The notes: generated by a model not told the origin, from the letters alone. A stretch of DNA of 64,000 nt from Microbacterium imperiale (GCF_017876655.1 NZ_JAGIOK010000001.1:1798001-1862000), one strand, 5' to 3'. Numbered from the stretch's first letter, positions 33,467 to 42,868 are shown. Numbers and translations are program-made.

Positions 33467-33653
33467 GCCGGGTTGCTCGGCCCTCGCGCACCCCGCGGGT
33501 CCGCGAGCGCGCCGAGGCGGGGATCAGCACGGAGGCGACCGCCCGCAGCACGGGTCTTCCCGCGTCGCGGCACGCATTCAGCCGCGGGGGGGCGATCTCG
33601 GATCACGGGCTGCGGCGACCATGAAGGGACCCACCGGACGACGGGAGCGGCGC

Positions 33654-33866
33654 ATGCGGATGACGATCGACGCCTGGCTCGTGGCGGCCGAATCCGCCGT
33701 GTTCCTTCTCGCTGAGGCCGAATTGGAATCGGGACCGTCGCTCACGGCGACCCGGAGCGCCGCCTCGTTCTGGCTCATCCCGACACTGCTGATCGCGGTG
33801 GTGGTGATCGTCGGCCTGATCGCGCGCCAGCGCGAGCGCGCCCGCTCCGGCATCCGCGACGTCTGA
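33654..33866 (+). CDS. Small hypothetical membrane protein
   Basis: A 70-residue protein if read from ATG 33654, which has GGGAG seven bases upstream; an in-frame ATG at 33621 would add 11 residues. The only clear feature is a C-terminal membrane helix (FWLIPTLLIAVVVIVGLIA) followed by a basic tail. No family recognised. The region from 33467 to 33653 shows nothing else. Confidence 0.45.
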   Translation: MRMTIDAWLVAAESAVFLLAEAELESGPSLTATRSAASFWLIPTLLIAVVVIVGLIARQRERARSGIRDV

Positions 33867-33890
33867 CCGGTCCCGACATCGCGCGGAGCG

Positions 33891-33924
33891 TTGCGCGTGT
33901 CGGTGAGTGAGTGTACAGTCACTC
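33891..33924 (+). promoter_or_regulatory. TetR promoter and operator
   Basis: -35 TTGCGC (33891-33896), 17-base spacer, -10 TACAGT (33914-33919), then seven bases to ATG 33927. An inverted repeat GAGTGAGTGT/ACAGTCACTC at 33905-33924 (9 of 10 pairs) covers spacer and -10, so the regulator should repress itself. Confidence 0.75.
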
Positions 33925-33926
33925 CC

Positions 33927-34490
33927 ATGTCACCTCGCAGCTCCATCCTCTCGACCGCGGACGTCCGCCGCCCGATCGTCGCGAAAGCGGCGCTGCGCGA
34001 GTTCGCCCGCGGGGGATACCACGGCGCCACGGTCGCCGATGTCGCCCGCGAGGCGAAGATCTCACCTGCCTACGTCTTCAAGCTCTTCCCCCGGAAAGAG
34101 ACCGTCTTCGTCGCGGCGCTCGACGAGTGCTTCGTCCAGATCCTCGAAGCGCTGGCCGAAGGCGCGGATGCCGCGGACGCGCAGACGTCGGACGGCGTGC
34201 TCGATGCGATGGGGGCGGCGTATGCCGGCCTCATCCGTGACCGCGACCTGCTGATGCTGCAGGTCCATGCGCAGTCGGTCGCCGACATCCCCGAGATCGG
34301 CGAGGCACTGCGTTCGGGTCTGGCCCGTGTCACGGAGTTCGTGAAAGAGCGCTCCGGCGCCGCCGACGACGACGTCCAGCGCTTCATCGCCTACGGCCAG
34401 CTGTGCCACCTGCTCGTGACCGCGCGCGTCGAAGACGTGCCGGCCAGCTGGGCCCGAATCCTGTCCCACGGCATCCGCCATCCCGAGTGA
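33927..34490 (+). CDS. TetR-family regulator of the adjacent efflux operon
   Basis: A 187-residue regulator with the TetR N-terminal domain (AALREFARGGYHGATVADVA, KISPAYVFKLFPRKETVF) and a helical effector domain. ATG 33927 is preferred over upstream in-frame starts because those lie inside the operator and promoter. The same GAGTGA palindrome stands before the MFS gene downstream, so it most likely senses a drug and derepresses that transporter. Confidence 0.93.
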   Translation: MSPRSSILSTADVRRPIVAKAALREFARGGYHGATVADVAREAKISPAYVFKLFPRKETVFVAALDECFVQILEALAEGADAADAQTSDGVLDAMGAAYAGLIRDRDLLMLQVHAQSVADIPEIGEALRSGLARVTEFVKERSGAADDDVQRFIAYGQLCHLLVTARVEDVPASWARILSHGIRHPE

Positions 34491-34528
34491 GCCCCGCGTC
34501 GACGCCGTCGACGTGTGCCCGAAAGAGT

Positions 34529-34544
34529 GAGTGAGTACTCACTC
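34529..34544 (+). promoter_or_regulatory. Palindromic TetR operator of the MFS operon
   Basis: Perfect 16-base palindrome GAGTGAGTACTCACTC, 19 bases before the MFS start. It matches the half-sites GAGTGA/TCACTC of the tetR operator at 33905-33924. Confidence 0.8.
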
Positions 34545-34563
34545 TCACCCCTGAAGGAGAATC

Positions 34564-35988
34564 ATGACCACGATCGCCCCACCGACCATCGCGAGCGGCA
34601 CGGCACCGCGCAGCACCCGTCGCTGGCTCGCTCTCAGCGTGCTGGCGCTCGCCCAGTTCCTCGTCGTCCTCGATGCCTCGATCGTCAACATCGCGCTGCC
34701 GGTGCTCGGTCAGCAGCTCGGCATCGACACCACGGCGTTGGCCTGGGTCGTCACGGCCTACGTGCTGGCCTTCGGCGGTCTGCTGCTGCTGGGCGGTCGC
34801 CTCGCCGACCGCTACGGGCACCGCCGCGTCTTCCTGATCGGAACCGCCGGGTTCGCCGCCACCTCGGCGCTCGCGGGCCTGTCGATCACGAGCGAGATGC
34901 TGCTCGCCGCGCGCGCACTGCAGGGCGCCTCGGCCGCGCTGCTGGCTCCCGCCGCCCTCGCGCTGCTCACCCATCTCTTCGCCGACAGCCGCGACCGCAC
35001 CCGGGCGCTCGGCGTATGGGGCGGGGTCGCCGGCATCGGCTCGGCGGCGGGCGTCCTGCTCGGCGGCATCCTCACCGCCACGCTCGGATGGCAGTCGGTC
35101 TTCTTCGTCAACGTCCCGATCGGACTCGTCGTGCTCGTCACCATCCCGCTGCTGATCACCCGTGACGCATCCGGCGCGCGCGGCAAGCTCGACGTTCCGG
35201 GCGCCGCCACCATCACCGGCGCCCTCGTCGCCGCCGTCGGCGCCCTCAGCGCGATCGAGCAGGTCGGCCTCGTACACCCCCTCACCCTCGGACTGGCCGC
35301 GGTCGCGGTCGTCCTCGGCACCGCGTTCGTCGCGATCGAACGACGCACCCGCGAGCCCCTCGTCCCGCTCGGAGTCTTCCGCAACCGCAACCTCACCGTC
35401 GGCAACATCGTCATGCTGCTGGGCGGCGCCGCCATGGTCGCGCTCTTCTTCGCCCTCTCGGTCTACATGCAGTCCGTGCTCGGATACGACGCCCTCACGA
35501 CCGGCCTGACGCAGCTCCCGCTCGCGGGCGCTCTCGTGATCGTCGCCGGCCTCGCACCCGCCGCCATCGCCCGCCTGGGTGCCCGATCGACCCTGATCGG
35601 CTCGCTCATCGTGCTTGCCGGCGGTCTGGTGTGGCTGTCGTTCGCTCCGGCCGACGCGGTGTTCGTCACCGACATCCTCGGCCCGAGCATCGTCATCGGC
35701 GTCGGCATGGGCGGCGCGTTCGTCACCACGACCCAGCTGTCCGTCGACGGCGTCGAGGGCGGCGAGTCGGGCCTCGCCGGCGGCCTGGTGAACACGAGTC
35801 AGCAGATCGGCGGCGCGCTCGGCCTCGCCGTCCTGGGCACCGTGGCAGCGCTGCGCACCGATGACCTGCTCGCCGCCGGCGTGCCCGCGCCCGAGGCGAT
35901 GACCGGCGGCTTCGCCTGGCTCTTCGCCGGCACCGCCGCCGTCGCGGTCATCGCCGCGATCGTCACCGGCTTCGCACGCAAGAACTGA
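34564..35988 (+). CDS. MFS multidrug efflux transporter, DHA2 (14-helix) family
   Basis: A 474-residue transporter of the EmrB/QacA type. Signatures: QFLVVLDASIVNIALPVLG in helix 1, LAWVVTAYVLAFGGLLLLGG (helix 2) with GGRLADRYGHRRVF, and motif C in GSAAGVLLGGILTATLGWQS. Ribosome site GAAGGAGA. It would export toxic organic compounds with proton exchange. Repressed by the TetR at 33927 through the palindrome at 34529. Confidence 0.94.
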   Translation: MTTIAPPTIASGTAPRSTRRWLALSVLALAQFLVVLDASIVNIALPVLGQQLGIDTTALAWVVTAYVLAFGGLLLLGGRLADRYGHRRVFLIGTAGFAATSALAGLSITSEMLLAARALQGASAALLAPAALALLTHLFADSRDRTRALGVWGGVAGIGSAAGVLLGGILTATLGWQSVFFVNVPIGLVVLVTIPLLITRDASGARGKLDVPGAATITGALVAAVGALSAIEQVGLVHPLTLGLAAVAVVLGTAFVAIERRTREPLVPLGVFRNRNLTVGNIVMLLGGAAMVALFFALSVYMQSVLGYDALTTGLTQLPLAGALVIVAGLAPAAIARLGARSTLIGSLIVLAGGLVWLSFAPADAVFVTDILGPSIVIGVGMGGAFVTTTQLSVDGVEGGESGLAGGLVNTSQQIGGALGLAVLGTVAALRTDDLLAAGVPAPEAMTGGFAWLFAGTAAVAVIAAIVTGFARKN

Positions 35989-36027
35989 ACCGCTCTCCCA
36001 CCCTCGCGACACGAAAGAGAGAAAACC

Positions 36028-36384
36028 ATGTCCGACACCACCCGACCCACCGTCCACACCACCGCGGCACCCCGCCGCGCCCCGATGTCCGCCTTCATCT
36101 CCGCCTGGGCGGTGCCGATCCTCGTCCTCGGCGAGTTCGCGCTGCTGGCCGCGCTACCGGTCGTCGTCCTGATCGTCGCGACGCTGCGCGACGCCCGGAT
36201 GCGCTCGATGCGCTGGTGGGTCGCCGCTCTGGCGGTCGCCTACGCGACCCCGCTCGCCGTCTGGCTGCTGCGTCCCGGCAGCGCCGAGAGCCTGTCGAAG
36301 GACATGTCACCGTTCGCGATCGGGGTCGTCGTCGCGGTGTCGATCGCCGTCATCGCCAAGCTCCACACCCGGCGCCCGCGATGA
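36028..36384 (+). CDS. Small membrane protein of the MFS operon
   Basis: A 118-residue protein with three predicted membrane helices (about 26-50, 64-83, 95-112) and no recognised domain. It follows the MFS gene by 39 bases on the same strand with AAGAGAGAAAA before the ATG, so it is probably co-transcribed. Its stop is four bases from the end of the convergent aminotransferase gene. Confidence 0.7.
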   Translation: MSDTTRPTVHTTAAPRRAPMSAFISAWAVPILVLGEFALLAALPVVVLIVATLRDARMRSMRWWVAALAVAYATPLAVWLLRPGSAESLSKDMSPFAIGVVVAVSIAVIAKLHTRRPR

Positions 36385-36388
36385 GCCG

Positions 36389-37453
36389 TCAGCTCAGCAC
36401 GGATGCCGCGGCCGCGACGATCCGCTCGATCGATTCCTCTTCGCCGATCGAGATCCGCACACCGTCACCGGCGAAGGCCCGGACGATCAGCCCGGCCGCA
36501 TCGAAGGCCTCGGCGATCTCGAGCGCCCGGTCGCCCGCGGGGAGCCAGACGAAGTTGCCCTGGGCCACGGGGACGTCCCATCCCGCAGCGCGCAGCCGGT
36601 CGGCGAGCGCGTCACGACGACCGGCGATGTGGCGAACGCGCTCGAGCAGCTCATCCTCGGCATCGAGGCTCGCGAGCGCCGCCTCTTCGGCCTGGGCCGT
36701 CACCGACAGCGGGATGCCGGTGCTGCGGGCCGCGTCGAGGATGCGATGGTCGCCGATGGCGTACCCCACGCGCAGCCCCGCCAGACCGTACGCCTTCGAG
36801 AACGTGCGCAAGATGACGACGTTCGCGTGGCCGGCGGCGAGCACGGCGGCGCCGGTGACGGCATCCGGGTCGGTGACGAACTCGGCGTACGCCTCGTCGA
36901 GCACGATCAGCACGTCGCGCGGCACGCGGGCGACGAACGCGTCGAACGCCGCCTGCGACACGACGGGGCCGGTCGGGTTGTTGGGGCTGCAGACGATGAT
37001 CATGCGGGTGCGCTCGGTGACGGCATCCGCCATCGCGTCGAGGTCGTGACCCGACTCGGCCGTCAGCGGCACCAGGACCGCGGTCGCCCCCGCGACGGCG
37101 GCGAGGCCCGGGTAGGCCTCGAACGAGCGCCACGCGAACATGATCTCGTCGCCCGGCCCGCTCGTCGCCGACGCGAGCTGGTAGAGGATCGACACCGATC
37201 CGGCGGCGACGTGCACGCCGTCGGGGGCGACCGCGTAACGGTCGGCGAGGCGGGCGCGCAGCCGCGCGGCCGACGCGTCGGGATAGCGGTTGAACGTGGT
37301 CGCCGCGCGCACGGCCTCGACGACGCCGGGCAGCGGGTCGAACGGGTTCTCGTTGCTCGACAGCTTGAAGGCGTCGGCGGCGGCCTGGCGGCCCTGGCGG
37401 TAGGCGGGCAACGCCGCGATCTCGGGTCGGATGCGCACGGGCAGGTCGGTCAC
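36389..37453 (-). CDS. Histidinol-phosphate/aromatic aminotransferase (HisC family)
   Basis: A 354-residue PLP-dependent fold-type I enzyme. Conserved features: [15 protein letters not shown] at the N terminus, [19 protein letters not shown], and the PLP lysine Lys220 in [16 protein letters not shown]. In actinobacteria a second HisC-like copy outside the his operon often acts as an aromatic amino-acid aminotransferase; the isolated location suggests that here. GTG 37453 start. Confidence 0.9.
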   Translation of the reverse strand: MTDLPVRIRPEIAALPAYRQGRQAAADAFKLSSNENPFDPLPGVVEAVRAATTFNRYPDASAARLRARLADRYAVAPDGVHVAAGSVSILYQLASATSGPGDEIMFAWRSFEAYPGLAAVAGATAVLVPLTAESGHDLDAMADAVTERTRMIIVCSPNNPTGPVVSQAAFDAFVARVPRDVLIVLDEAYAEFVTDPDAVTGAAVLAAGHANVVILRTFSKAYGLAGLRVGYAIGDHRILDAARSTGIPLSVTAQAEEAALASLDAEDELLERVRHIAGRRDALADRLRAAGWDVPVAQGNFVWLPAGDRALEIAEAFDAAGLIVRAFAGDGVRISIGEEESIERIVAAAASVLS

Positions 37454-37525
37454 CCTGCGAGTCTACGGAGGACGCCGTTTCGGACGCATGACGCACAGCG
37501 CCCCGCGTGGGAGACTGGCGGCATC

Positions 37526-37933
37526 ATGAGCCTGTTCATCCGCCTGATCGTCAACGCGTTCGCGATCTGGATCGTGACGCTCATCCCCGCCCTGCAGGTC
37601 GAGGTGGTGCCCTTCGCGCCCGGCGACGACCTGCAGCTCGTGCTCACGCTGCTGTTGATCGCGCTGATCTTCGGACTGGTCAACGCCGTCGTCGGCACCG
37701 TGCTGAAGCTCCTCGCCTTCCCGCTCTACATCCTGACCCTCGGGCTCATCTCCTTCATCATCAACGGCTTCCTGCTGTGGCTCACCGGGTGGGTGACCTC
37801 GGGCTGGGACTGGGGCCTGCGCATCGGCGACTTCTGGCTCGCGGTCCTCGCCGCGATCGTCATCGCGCTGATCAACTGGGTCGCCGGCATCCTGTTCCGC
37901 CCGCGCCGCGACCGCGACCGCGGGCGCCGCTGA
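37526..37933 (+). CDS. Phage-holin-family (PF04020 type) membrane protein
   Basis: A 135-residue protein with four membrane helices and the family pattern IFGLVNAVVGTVLKLLAFPL, then LTLGLISFIINGFLLWL. Despite the family name this is a chromosomal membrane protein widespread in bacteria, not a sign of prophage; no other phage gene is near. The ATG at 37526 begins the first helix; the upstream frame is antisense to the aminotransferase. Confidence 0.88.
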   Translation: MSLFIRLIVNAFAIWIVTLIPALQVEVVPFAPGDDLQLVLTLLLIALIFGLVNAVVGTVLKLLAFPLYILTLGLISFIINGFLLWLTGWVTSGWDWGLRIGDFWLAVLAAIVIALINWVAGILFRPRRDRDRGRR

Positions 37934-37956
37934 CACCGCAGCTGAGGCCGCCGCTC

Positions 37957-39276
37957 TCATTCCGGCCGGCTCACCCGGTAGGTGGTGACGACGGCGGGAT
38001 CGTCTCCCGCGAATCCCGACAGCAGCGCGTGCAGCTCGGCCACCCGCGGATCGCCGGACTCATCGACGAGAGCGGCCGTCTCGCCGTACGCGTCCATCGC
38101 GTGCGCCCCGAGGGCGAGGTCGCCGATGCCCGCGCCGGGGTCGGCCACGCGCTCGGCGACGAAGCTCGCGGCACTGCCCACCGCGACCGGGTGTCCGCCG
38201 GCCTGCAGCGCGGGGACGGGGTCGTCGGTGTGACGCACGGTCACCTCGGTCGTATGCGCCGGAGCCGTGACCTGCACCGGTGACCCGAAGGTCACGTTGC
38301 CCACAACGGTGAAGGGACTGTCGGTCGCCAACCGTGAGGTGATGGCACCGCCCTGCGAGTGGCCGATGGCCAGCACCTCGTCGCCGGGTCTCGCGCCGGC
38401 ATCCCGCAGCGCCGCGATGACGGCGTCGTACGACGCCGAGCGCGCGCCGCTGTACAGCTGAACATTCGAGGCCATGTCGAGCGGCTCCCGCCCGCCGAAG
38501 CCGAGCGGGGCACGCGTGCCGGCGACGTACACCGCGAACCGGCTGCCGCCACCGGGCTGGGGGTATCGCTCGACGCGCAACTGATCGTCACCGCGCGGCA
38601 TGCGCTCGGCCAGGGTGGCCAGCGTCCTCGGGCCGGACGCCGCCGGTGCCGCGTGCGGCGCGATGTCGACGGGCACCGGCGTGCCCGACAAGCGGTCGGA
38701 GCGATGCACGCTTCCTCGGCCGAGAGCGGCGATCACGGTCAGCGCGATTCCGCTCGCCGCGACGGCGACACCCCCGAGCGCACCGAGCGGCGTCATGGCG
38801 AGACCGATCTGGCTGTGCAGCGGAGAGTGCCGAGTGAGGGGCCACGCCGCCAGCAGCAGATCCGCCTCGGCGGCGGCATCCGGCATTCGCGACCGCGCCT
38901 CGGCGAGCCGCCGCTCCATGAGCGGCAGCGACCGCTGATCTCCCGCGAGCGAGGCCGCGCGTGCGGCCGCCTCGAGCTCGACGATCTCGTACACGTCCGC
39001 GGCCCCCGCGAGCGCTCGCGCCAGTTCCTCCGCGTCGGAGCGGATCTCGCCGAGGATGCCGTCCACGGCGCGGGCGAGTCCGACCGCCAGCTCGACCGTG
39101 CTCCAGGCGGTAGCCGCATGCGCCGTGAGACCGACGGCGACCTGTTCGAGCTCGCCACGGACGGCCTCGCAGGCATCGGCGAGACCGGCCAGATCGGATG
39201 CCGCCGCCCGCAGCTCCACGGTGTCGACGGCCACCACGCCCCCGTCGCGGATGTCGACGGCGTCGCTGTTGCTCAC
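37957..39276 (-). CDS. Helical-domain/alpha-beta hydrolase fusion (possible ESX-linked)
   Basis: A 439-residue protein. Residues 10-135 are helical with WXG100-like spacing (AATAWSTVELAVGLARAVDG), a hydrophobic segment lies near 165-185, and the C-terminal half is an alpha/beta-hydrolase-like domain with GHSQGG (Ser307). Similar architectures (helical N-terminal part plus DUF1023-like hydrolase) occur in actinobacteria beside small helical proteins. GTG 39276 start overlaps the stop of the partner gene at 39273. Function unknown. Confidence 0.7.
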   Translation of the reverse strand: MSNSDAVDIRDGGVVAVDTVELRAAASDLAGLADACEAVRGELEQVAVGLTAHAATAWSTVELAVGLARAVDGILGEIRSDAEELARALAGAADVYEIVELEAAARAASLAGDQRSLPLMERRLAEARSRMPDAAAEADLLLAAWPLTRHSPLHSQIGLAMTPLGALGGVAVAASGIALTVIAALGRGSVHRSDRLSGTPVPVDIAPHAAPAASGPRTLATLAERMPRGDDQLRVERYPQPGGGSRFAVYVAGTRAPLGFGGREPLDMASNVQLYSGARSASYDAVIAALRDAGARPGDEVLAIGHSQGGAITSRLATDSPFTVVGNVTFGSPVQVTAPAHTTEVTVRHTDDPVPALQAGGHPVAVGSAASFVAERVADPGAGIGDLALGAHAMDAYGETAALVDESGDPRVAELHALLSGFAGDDPAVVTTYRVSRPE

Positions 39277-39626
39277 GGGATCCCCCGGAGCGAGGCCGAC
39301 CGCGCCTGGGCGTACCGCAGCTCGTCCTCGAGCGCATCGATGCGTCGCGCGGCGTCGTCGACGCGCTCGAGCCACTCCCCCAGCCGTTCCCGATAGCGGT
39401 CGGCCGACCGCGCCGACCAGGCCGTGCGCTGCTCGAGCGACCGCCCGCGGGCGCGAATCGTGACGAGGCCGTCCTGCGCGCGACCGAGCCGCTCTCGCGC
39501 GATCGCGAGGGCCTGCATCACCGCGACGTCGGCGGCGGGATCCACGGTGCCGACCGGAGCACCGGCTGCGGCGGCATCCGGAGCGCCGTCGCGGTCGGAG
39601 CGTCCGAGGGCGGGGTAGGGCGGCAT
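39273..39626 (-). CDS. Small helical protein, partner of the hydrolase
   Basis: About 117 residues from ATG 39626 (an upstream in-frame start at 39686 is possible). After a disordered start it is a long alpha-helical hairpin with many Arg and Ala (IARERLGRAQDGLVTIRARG and ERVDDAARRIDALEDELR). The stop overlaps the next gene. The size and paired arrangement recall WXG100-like secreted partners, but no WXG motif is seen. Confidence 0.6.
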   Translation of the reverse strand: MPPYPALGRSDRDGAPDAAAAGAPVGTVDPAADVAVMQALAIARERLGRAQDGLVTIRARGRSLEQRTAWSARSADRYRERLGEWLERVDDAARRIDALEDELRYAQARSASLRGIP

Positions 39627-39739
39627 GACCCCAGGCTGACGCAGGCGTGCCGGCTCGCGAGCGCCCGGTGTGCGGCCCGGGGACAACGCCGCCGAAGCTG
39701 CGCCTGTGCAGGACGGGCTCCATCCTCCAGAATGGGACG

Positions 39740-40246
39740 GTGACCCGACGCGACGACCCCTTCCGCGTCATGTTCGTCTGCACGGGGAACATCTGCCGGT
39801 CCCCGATGGCCGACGTGGTCTTCCGGTGGTTCGTGGACCAGGCGGGCCTGTCGGACCGCATCGTCTCGGCGAGCGCGGGAACCGGCGACTGGCACGTCGG
39901 CGAGCCCGCCGACGGTCGCACTCTCGCCGCGCTCGAGCGCCGCGGCTACGACGGCGGGCGGCACCGCGCCCGGCGGTTCACCTTGGCGGACTTCGATCGG
40001 TCCGACCTGGTCGTGGCCCTCGACCGGTCGCACGAGCGGGTGCTGTCGAACTGGGCCCGCACGACCGCCGACACCGACAAGCTCGGCCTGCTGATGACGT
40101 ACGACCCGCACGCGGGCGGCGACCTCGACGTGCCGGACCCGTACTACGGCGACGCCGGGATGTTCGACGAGGTGCTCGCTATGATCGAGAACGCGAGCCG
40201 GGCGCTCTTCCGGCAGCTCGAACCCGCCATCCGCACCACGTCCTGA
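39740..40246 (+). CDS. Low-molecular-weight protein-tyrosine phosphatase
   Basis: A 168-residue enzyme with the N-terminal P-loop CTGNICRS (Cys14 nucleophile, Arg20) and the general-acid loop DVPDPYYG. Family length is typical. GTG 39740 is chosen because the catalytic loop should start about residue 10; CAGAAT six bases upstream could be a -10 of a leaderless message. 27 bases separate it from purB. Confidence 0.94.
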   Translation: MTRRDDPFRVMFVCTGNICRSPMADVVFRWFVDQAGLSDRIVSASAGTGDWHVGEPADGRTLAALERRGYDGGRHRARRFTLADFDRSDLVVALDRSHERVLSNWARTTADTDKLGLLMTYDPHAGGDLDVPDPYYGDAGMFDEVLAMIENASRALFRQLEPAIRTTS

Positions 40247-40273
40247 GCGCCCGTTTTCACCGATCGGAGCCTC

Positions 40274-41656
40274 GTGACCTCTCTGCCCCCGCAGCCCCTC
40301 AGCCCCCTCGACGGACGCTACGCCGCCGCGGTCGGCTCGCTCGCCGACTACCTCTCGGAGGCGGGACTCAACCGCGCCCGTGTCGAGGTGGAGGTCGAGT
40401 GGATCATCGCGCTCACCGACCGGTCGCTCTTCGGCAGCGCGCCGCTGTCGGACGAGCAGAAGACCCAGCTGCGCGGGCTGTACCGCGACTTCGGTCAGGC
40501 CGAGATCGATTGGCTCGCCGCGAAGGAGGCCGTCACGCGTCACGACGTCAAGGCCGTCGAGTACCTCGTCCGCGACCGGCTCTCGACCCTCGGGCTCGAC
40601 GCGATCGCCGAACTGACGCACTTCGCCTGCACGAGCGAGGACATCAACTCGGCCTCGTACGCCCTGACGGTCAAGCGCGCCGTCGAGAACGTCTGGCTGC
40701 CGAAGCTCCGCGCCGTCATCGACGCACTCGGCGAACTCGCCCGCGAGCACCGCGACGCACCGATGCTGTCACGTACCCACGGCCAGCCGGCGACGCCCTC
40801 GACGATGGGCAAGGAGATCGCCGTGTTCGCCTGGCGTCTGGCGCGGGTGGCCAAGCAGATCGAGGGCGGCGAGTACCTCGCGAAGTTCTCCGGTGCGACC
40901 GGCACGTGGTCGGCGCACCTGGCCGCGGAGCCGGATGTCGACTGGCCCGAGCTCTCGCGCACCTTCATCGAGGGCCTGGGCATCGACTTCAACGTGCTGA
41001 CGACGCAGATCGAGTCGCACGACTGGCAGGTCGAGCTCTACGACAGGGTGCGCCACGCCGGTGGCATCCTGCACAACCTCGCGACCGACATCTGGACCTA
41101 CATCTCGCTCGGGTTCTTCGCGCAGATCCCCGTCGCGGGTGCGACCGGGTCGTCGACGATGCCGCACAAGATCAACCCCATCCGATTCGAGAACGCCGAG
41201 GCGAACCTCGAGATCTCGGGCGGACTGTTCTCGACCCTCGCCTCGACGCTCGTCACGAGCCGGATGCAGCGCGACCTGACCGACTCGACGACGCAGCGCA
41301 ACATCGGCGTCGCCTTCGGTCACTCGCTGCTCGCGCTCGACAACCTGCAGCGCGGCCTGACCGAGATCTCGCTCTCGCGCGATGTTCTGCTCGCCGACCT
41401 CGACGCCAACTGGGAGGTGCTCGCCGAGGCGATCCAGACCGTCGTGCGCGCCGAGATCGCCGCCGGTCGCTCCAACATCACCGACCCCTACGCGCTGCTG
41501 AAGGACCTCACGCGCGGTCGCCGGGTCGGCGCCCCCGAGCTCGCGGAGTTCGTCCGAGGCCTCGACATCGGCGACGCCGCGAAGGAGCGCCTGCTCGCCC
41601 TGACCCCCGCCGGCTATGCCGGCCTGGCCGACGCCCTGGTGTCACGCCTGGGTTGA
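40274..41656 (+). CDS. purB: Adenylosuccinate lyase
   Basis: A 460-residue fumarase/aspartase-superfamily enzyme of purine synthesis that cleaves SAICAR and adenylosuccinate. The signature loop GSSTMPHKINPIRFEN begins at residue 292; other motifs are HFACTSEDINSASYAL and RTHGQPATPSTMGKE. The form is the E. coli-like long type. GTG start with GGAG seven bases before. A strong terminator follows. Confidence 0.96.
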   Translation: MTSLPPQPLSPLDGRYAAAVGSLADYLSEAGLNRARVEVEVEWIIALTDRSLFGSAPLSDEQKTQLRGLYRDFGQAEIDWLAAKEAVTRHDVKAVEYLVRDRLSTLGLDAIAELTHFACTSEDINSASYALTVKRAVENVWLPKLRAVIDALGELAREHRDAPMLSRTHGQPATPSTMGKEIAVFAWRLARVAKQIEGGEYLAKFSGATGTWSAHLAAEPDVDWPELSRTFIEGLGIDFNVLTTQIESHDWQVELYDRVRHAGGILHNLATDIWTYISLGFFAQIPVAGATGSSTMPHKINPIRFENAEANLEISGGLFSTLASTLVTSRMQRDLTDSTTQRNIGVAFGHSLLALDNLQRGLTEISLSRDVLLADLDANWEVLAEAIQTVVRAEIAAGRSNITDPYALLKDLTRGRRVGAPELAEFVRGLDIGDAAKERLLALTPAGYAGLADALVSRLG

Positions 41657-41683
41657 CCCCGGCTCGCGCCGGCTGACGCCGAG

Positions 41684-41724
41684 AACGCACCGCCCCGTCG
41701 ACAACGCTCGCGGGGCGGTGCGTT
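41684..41724 (+). terminator. Rho-independent terminator after purB
   Basis: Perfect 14-base stem (AACGCACCGCCCCG at 41684-41697, reverse complement at 41711-41724), 13-base loop, then TTTTC. Confidence 0.9.
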
Positions 41725-41750
41725 TTCGCGGGGCGGGCGGTTCTCGCGGC

Positions 41751-42089
41751 TCAGTGACGCGGAGTCGAGGAGGACGAACCGGGGGTCGGGTCGTCGGGGG
41801 TCTCGGACTCGTCGGGGTACAGCACGGGGCGGTCGACGCTCTTGTTCACCTGAGCCGGGTCGACCGCGAGCATCAGCAGCGCGATGATCAGCAGCGTCGC
41901 GATGAAGGCGACACCGGCGACGATGAGGGCCACGACGACGGCGCGCGCGGCATCCTCCTGCGGGATCGACTGGAACGCCCCCATCGACACAAGCGTGATG
42001 ACCCCCGAGAACACGGCGGCGACGAAGGCGAGCCCGACGAGCTGGACGGGACGCATGAGCTCGCGGCGGGTGGGGTGTTCGCCGCTCAC
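41751..42089 (-). CDS. Small membrane protein, two helices
   Basis: A 112-residue protein with two membrane helices (about 16-38 and 48-70) and a Ser/Pro/Asp-rich tail. No named family recognised. The GTG at 42089 overlaps the stop of the next membrane gene by four bases, so the pair is co-translated. Confidence 0.75.
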   Translation of the reverse strand: MSGEHPTRRELMRPVQLVGLAFVAAVFSGVITLVSMGAFQSIPQEDAARAVVVALIVAGVAFIATLLIIALLMLAVDPAQVNKSVDRPVLYPDESETPDDPTPGSSSSTPRH

Positions 42090-42751
42090 GATGCGACCTC
42101 CGGGTTCGAGGGGGTGGACGATGCGGATGCCGCAGGCGCGGCCGTCACGCTCGCGGTGTGCTCATCGTGGCGCGGCGAGAACCCGGCGATGCCGAGGAAC
42201 ACGGCGACGATCGCGGCGTAGCCGCCGAAGAGGCCGACGCCGATCGTGATGCCGGTCAGGGTGAAGGCGCCGCCGGCCTCGGCGATGAAGTACTCGAGGC
42301 TGTACGCCGGGTTGACCAGCAGCAGACCTGCAACCAGCGCGATGGTGACCGCACCGATGAGGATCTCGTCGCGTGCCACAGCGTCGGTGCGACGACGCCG
42401 GATGCCGGCGACGAGCTCGATGGCGCCGGTGACCGCGGCCCAGCCGATCACGACGGCGAAGAAGCCGACGGGTGCGCGCAGCACGGGGATACCCCCGAGG
42501 ATCGCGGCGATCAGGGTGACCCCACCGAGCGCGATCGGCACCGTCCGCCGCCCGGCGGGGTGCACGAGCCACGCGCTGACGAGGAAGATGATCGCGGTCG
42601 CGGTGGCGAAACCGCTGAACACCGACATCCCCACGACGGCCGAATGATCCGGCGAGAAGGTGATCATCACCGCGGCGACGGCGGCGAAGAGCGCACGCGC
42701 GAGCTGCACATGCCGCACTTCGAAGGTGCGGACGGCGGATGCTGCGGACAC
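42086..42751 (-). CDS. HdeD-like/DUF308-type multi-helix membrane protein
   Basis: About 221 residues with six membrane helices. Segments such as GWAAVTGAIELVAGIRRRR are reminiscent of the DUF308/HdeD family, in which a repeated helix pair ends with basic residues. GTG 42751 is used as start because the preceding frame is non-coding. Family call is tentative. Confidence 0.7.
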   Translation of the reverse strand: MSAASAVRTFEVRHVQLARALFAAVAAVMITFSPDHSAVVGMSVFSGFATATAIIFLVSAWLVHPAGRRTVPIALGGVTLIAAILGGIPVLRAPVGFFAVVIGWAAVTGAIELVAGIRRRRTDAVARDEILIGAVTIALVAGLLLVNPAYSLEYFIAEAGGAFTLTGITIGVGLFGGYAAIVAVFLGIAGFSPRHDEHTASVTAAPAASASSTPSNPEVAS

Positions 42752-42868
42752 GGCGGAACTCTCGCTGATCAGGACGGGATCACCCGATTCTACGCGTCCG
42801 ACCCGGCGTGCCGGCCGCTCGGGCCGCCGCGGGGAATCTCCCGGCGGGAGACGACGTTGCCGACCGAT

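Noticed and set aside
37526-37933. Prophage remnant suggested by the holin-family gene
   Set aside because: The family is a common chromosomal membrane protein and no phage structural, integrase or lysin gene is near.
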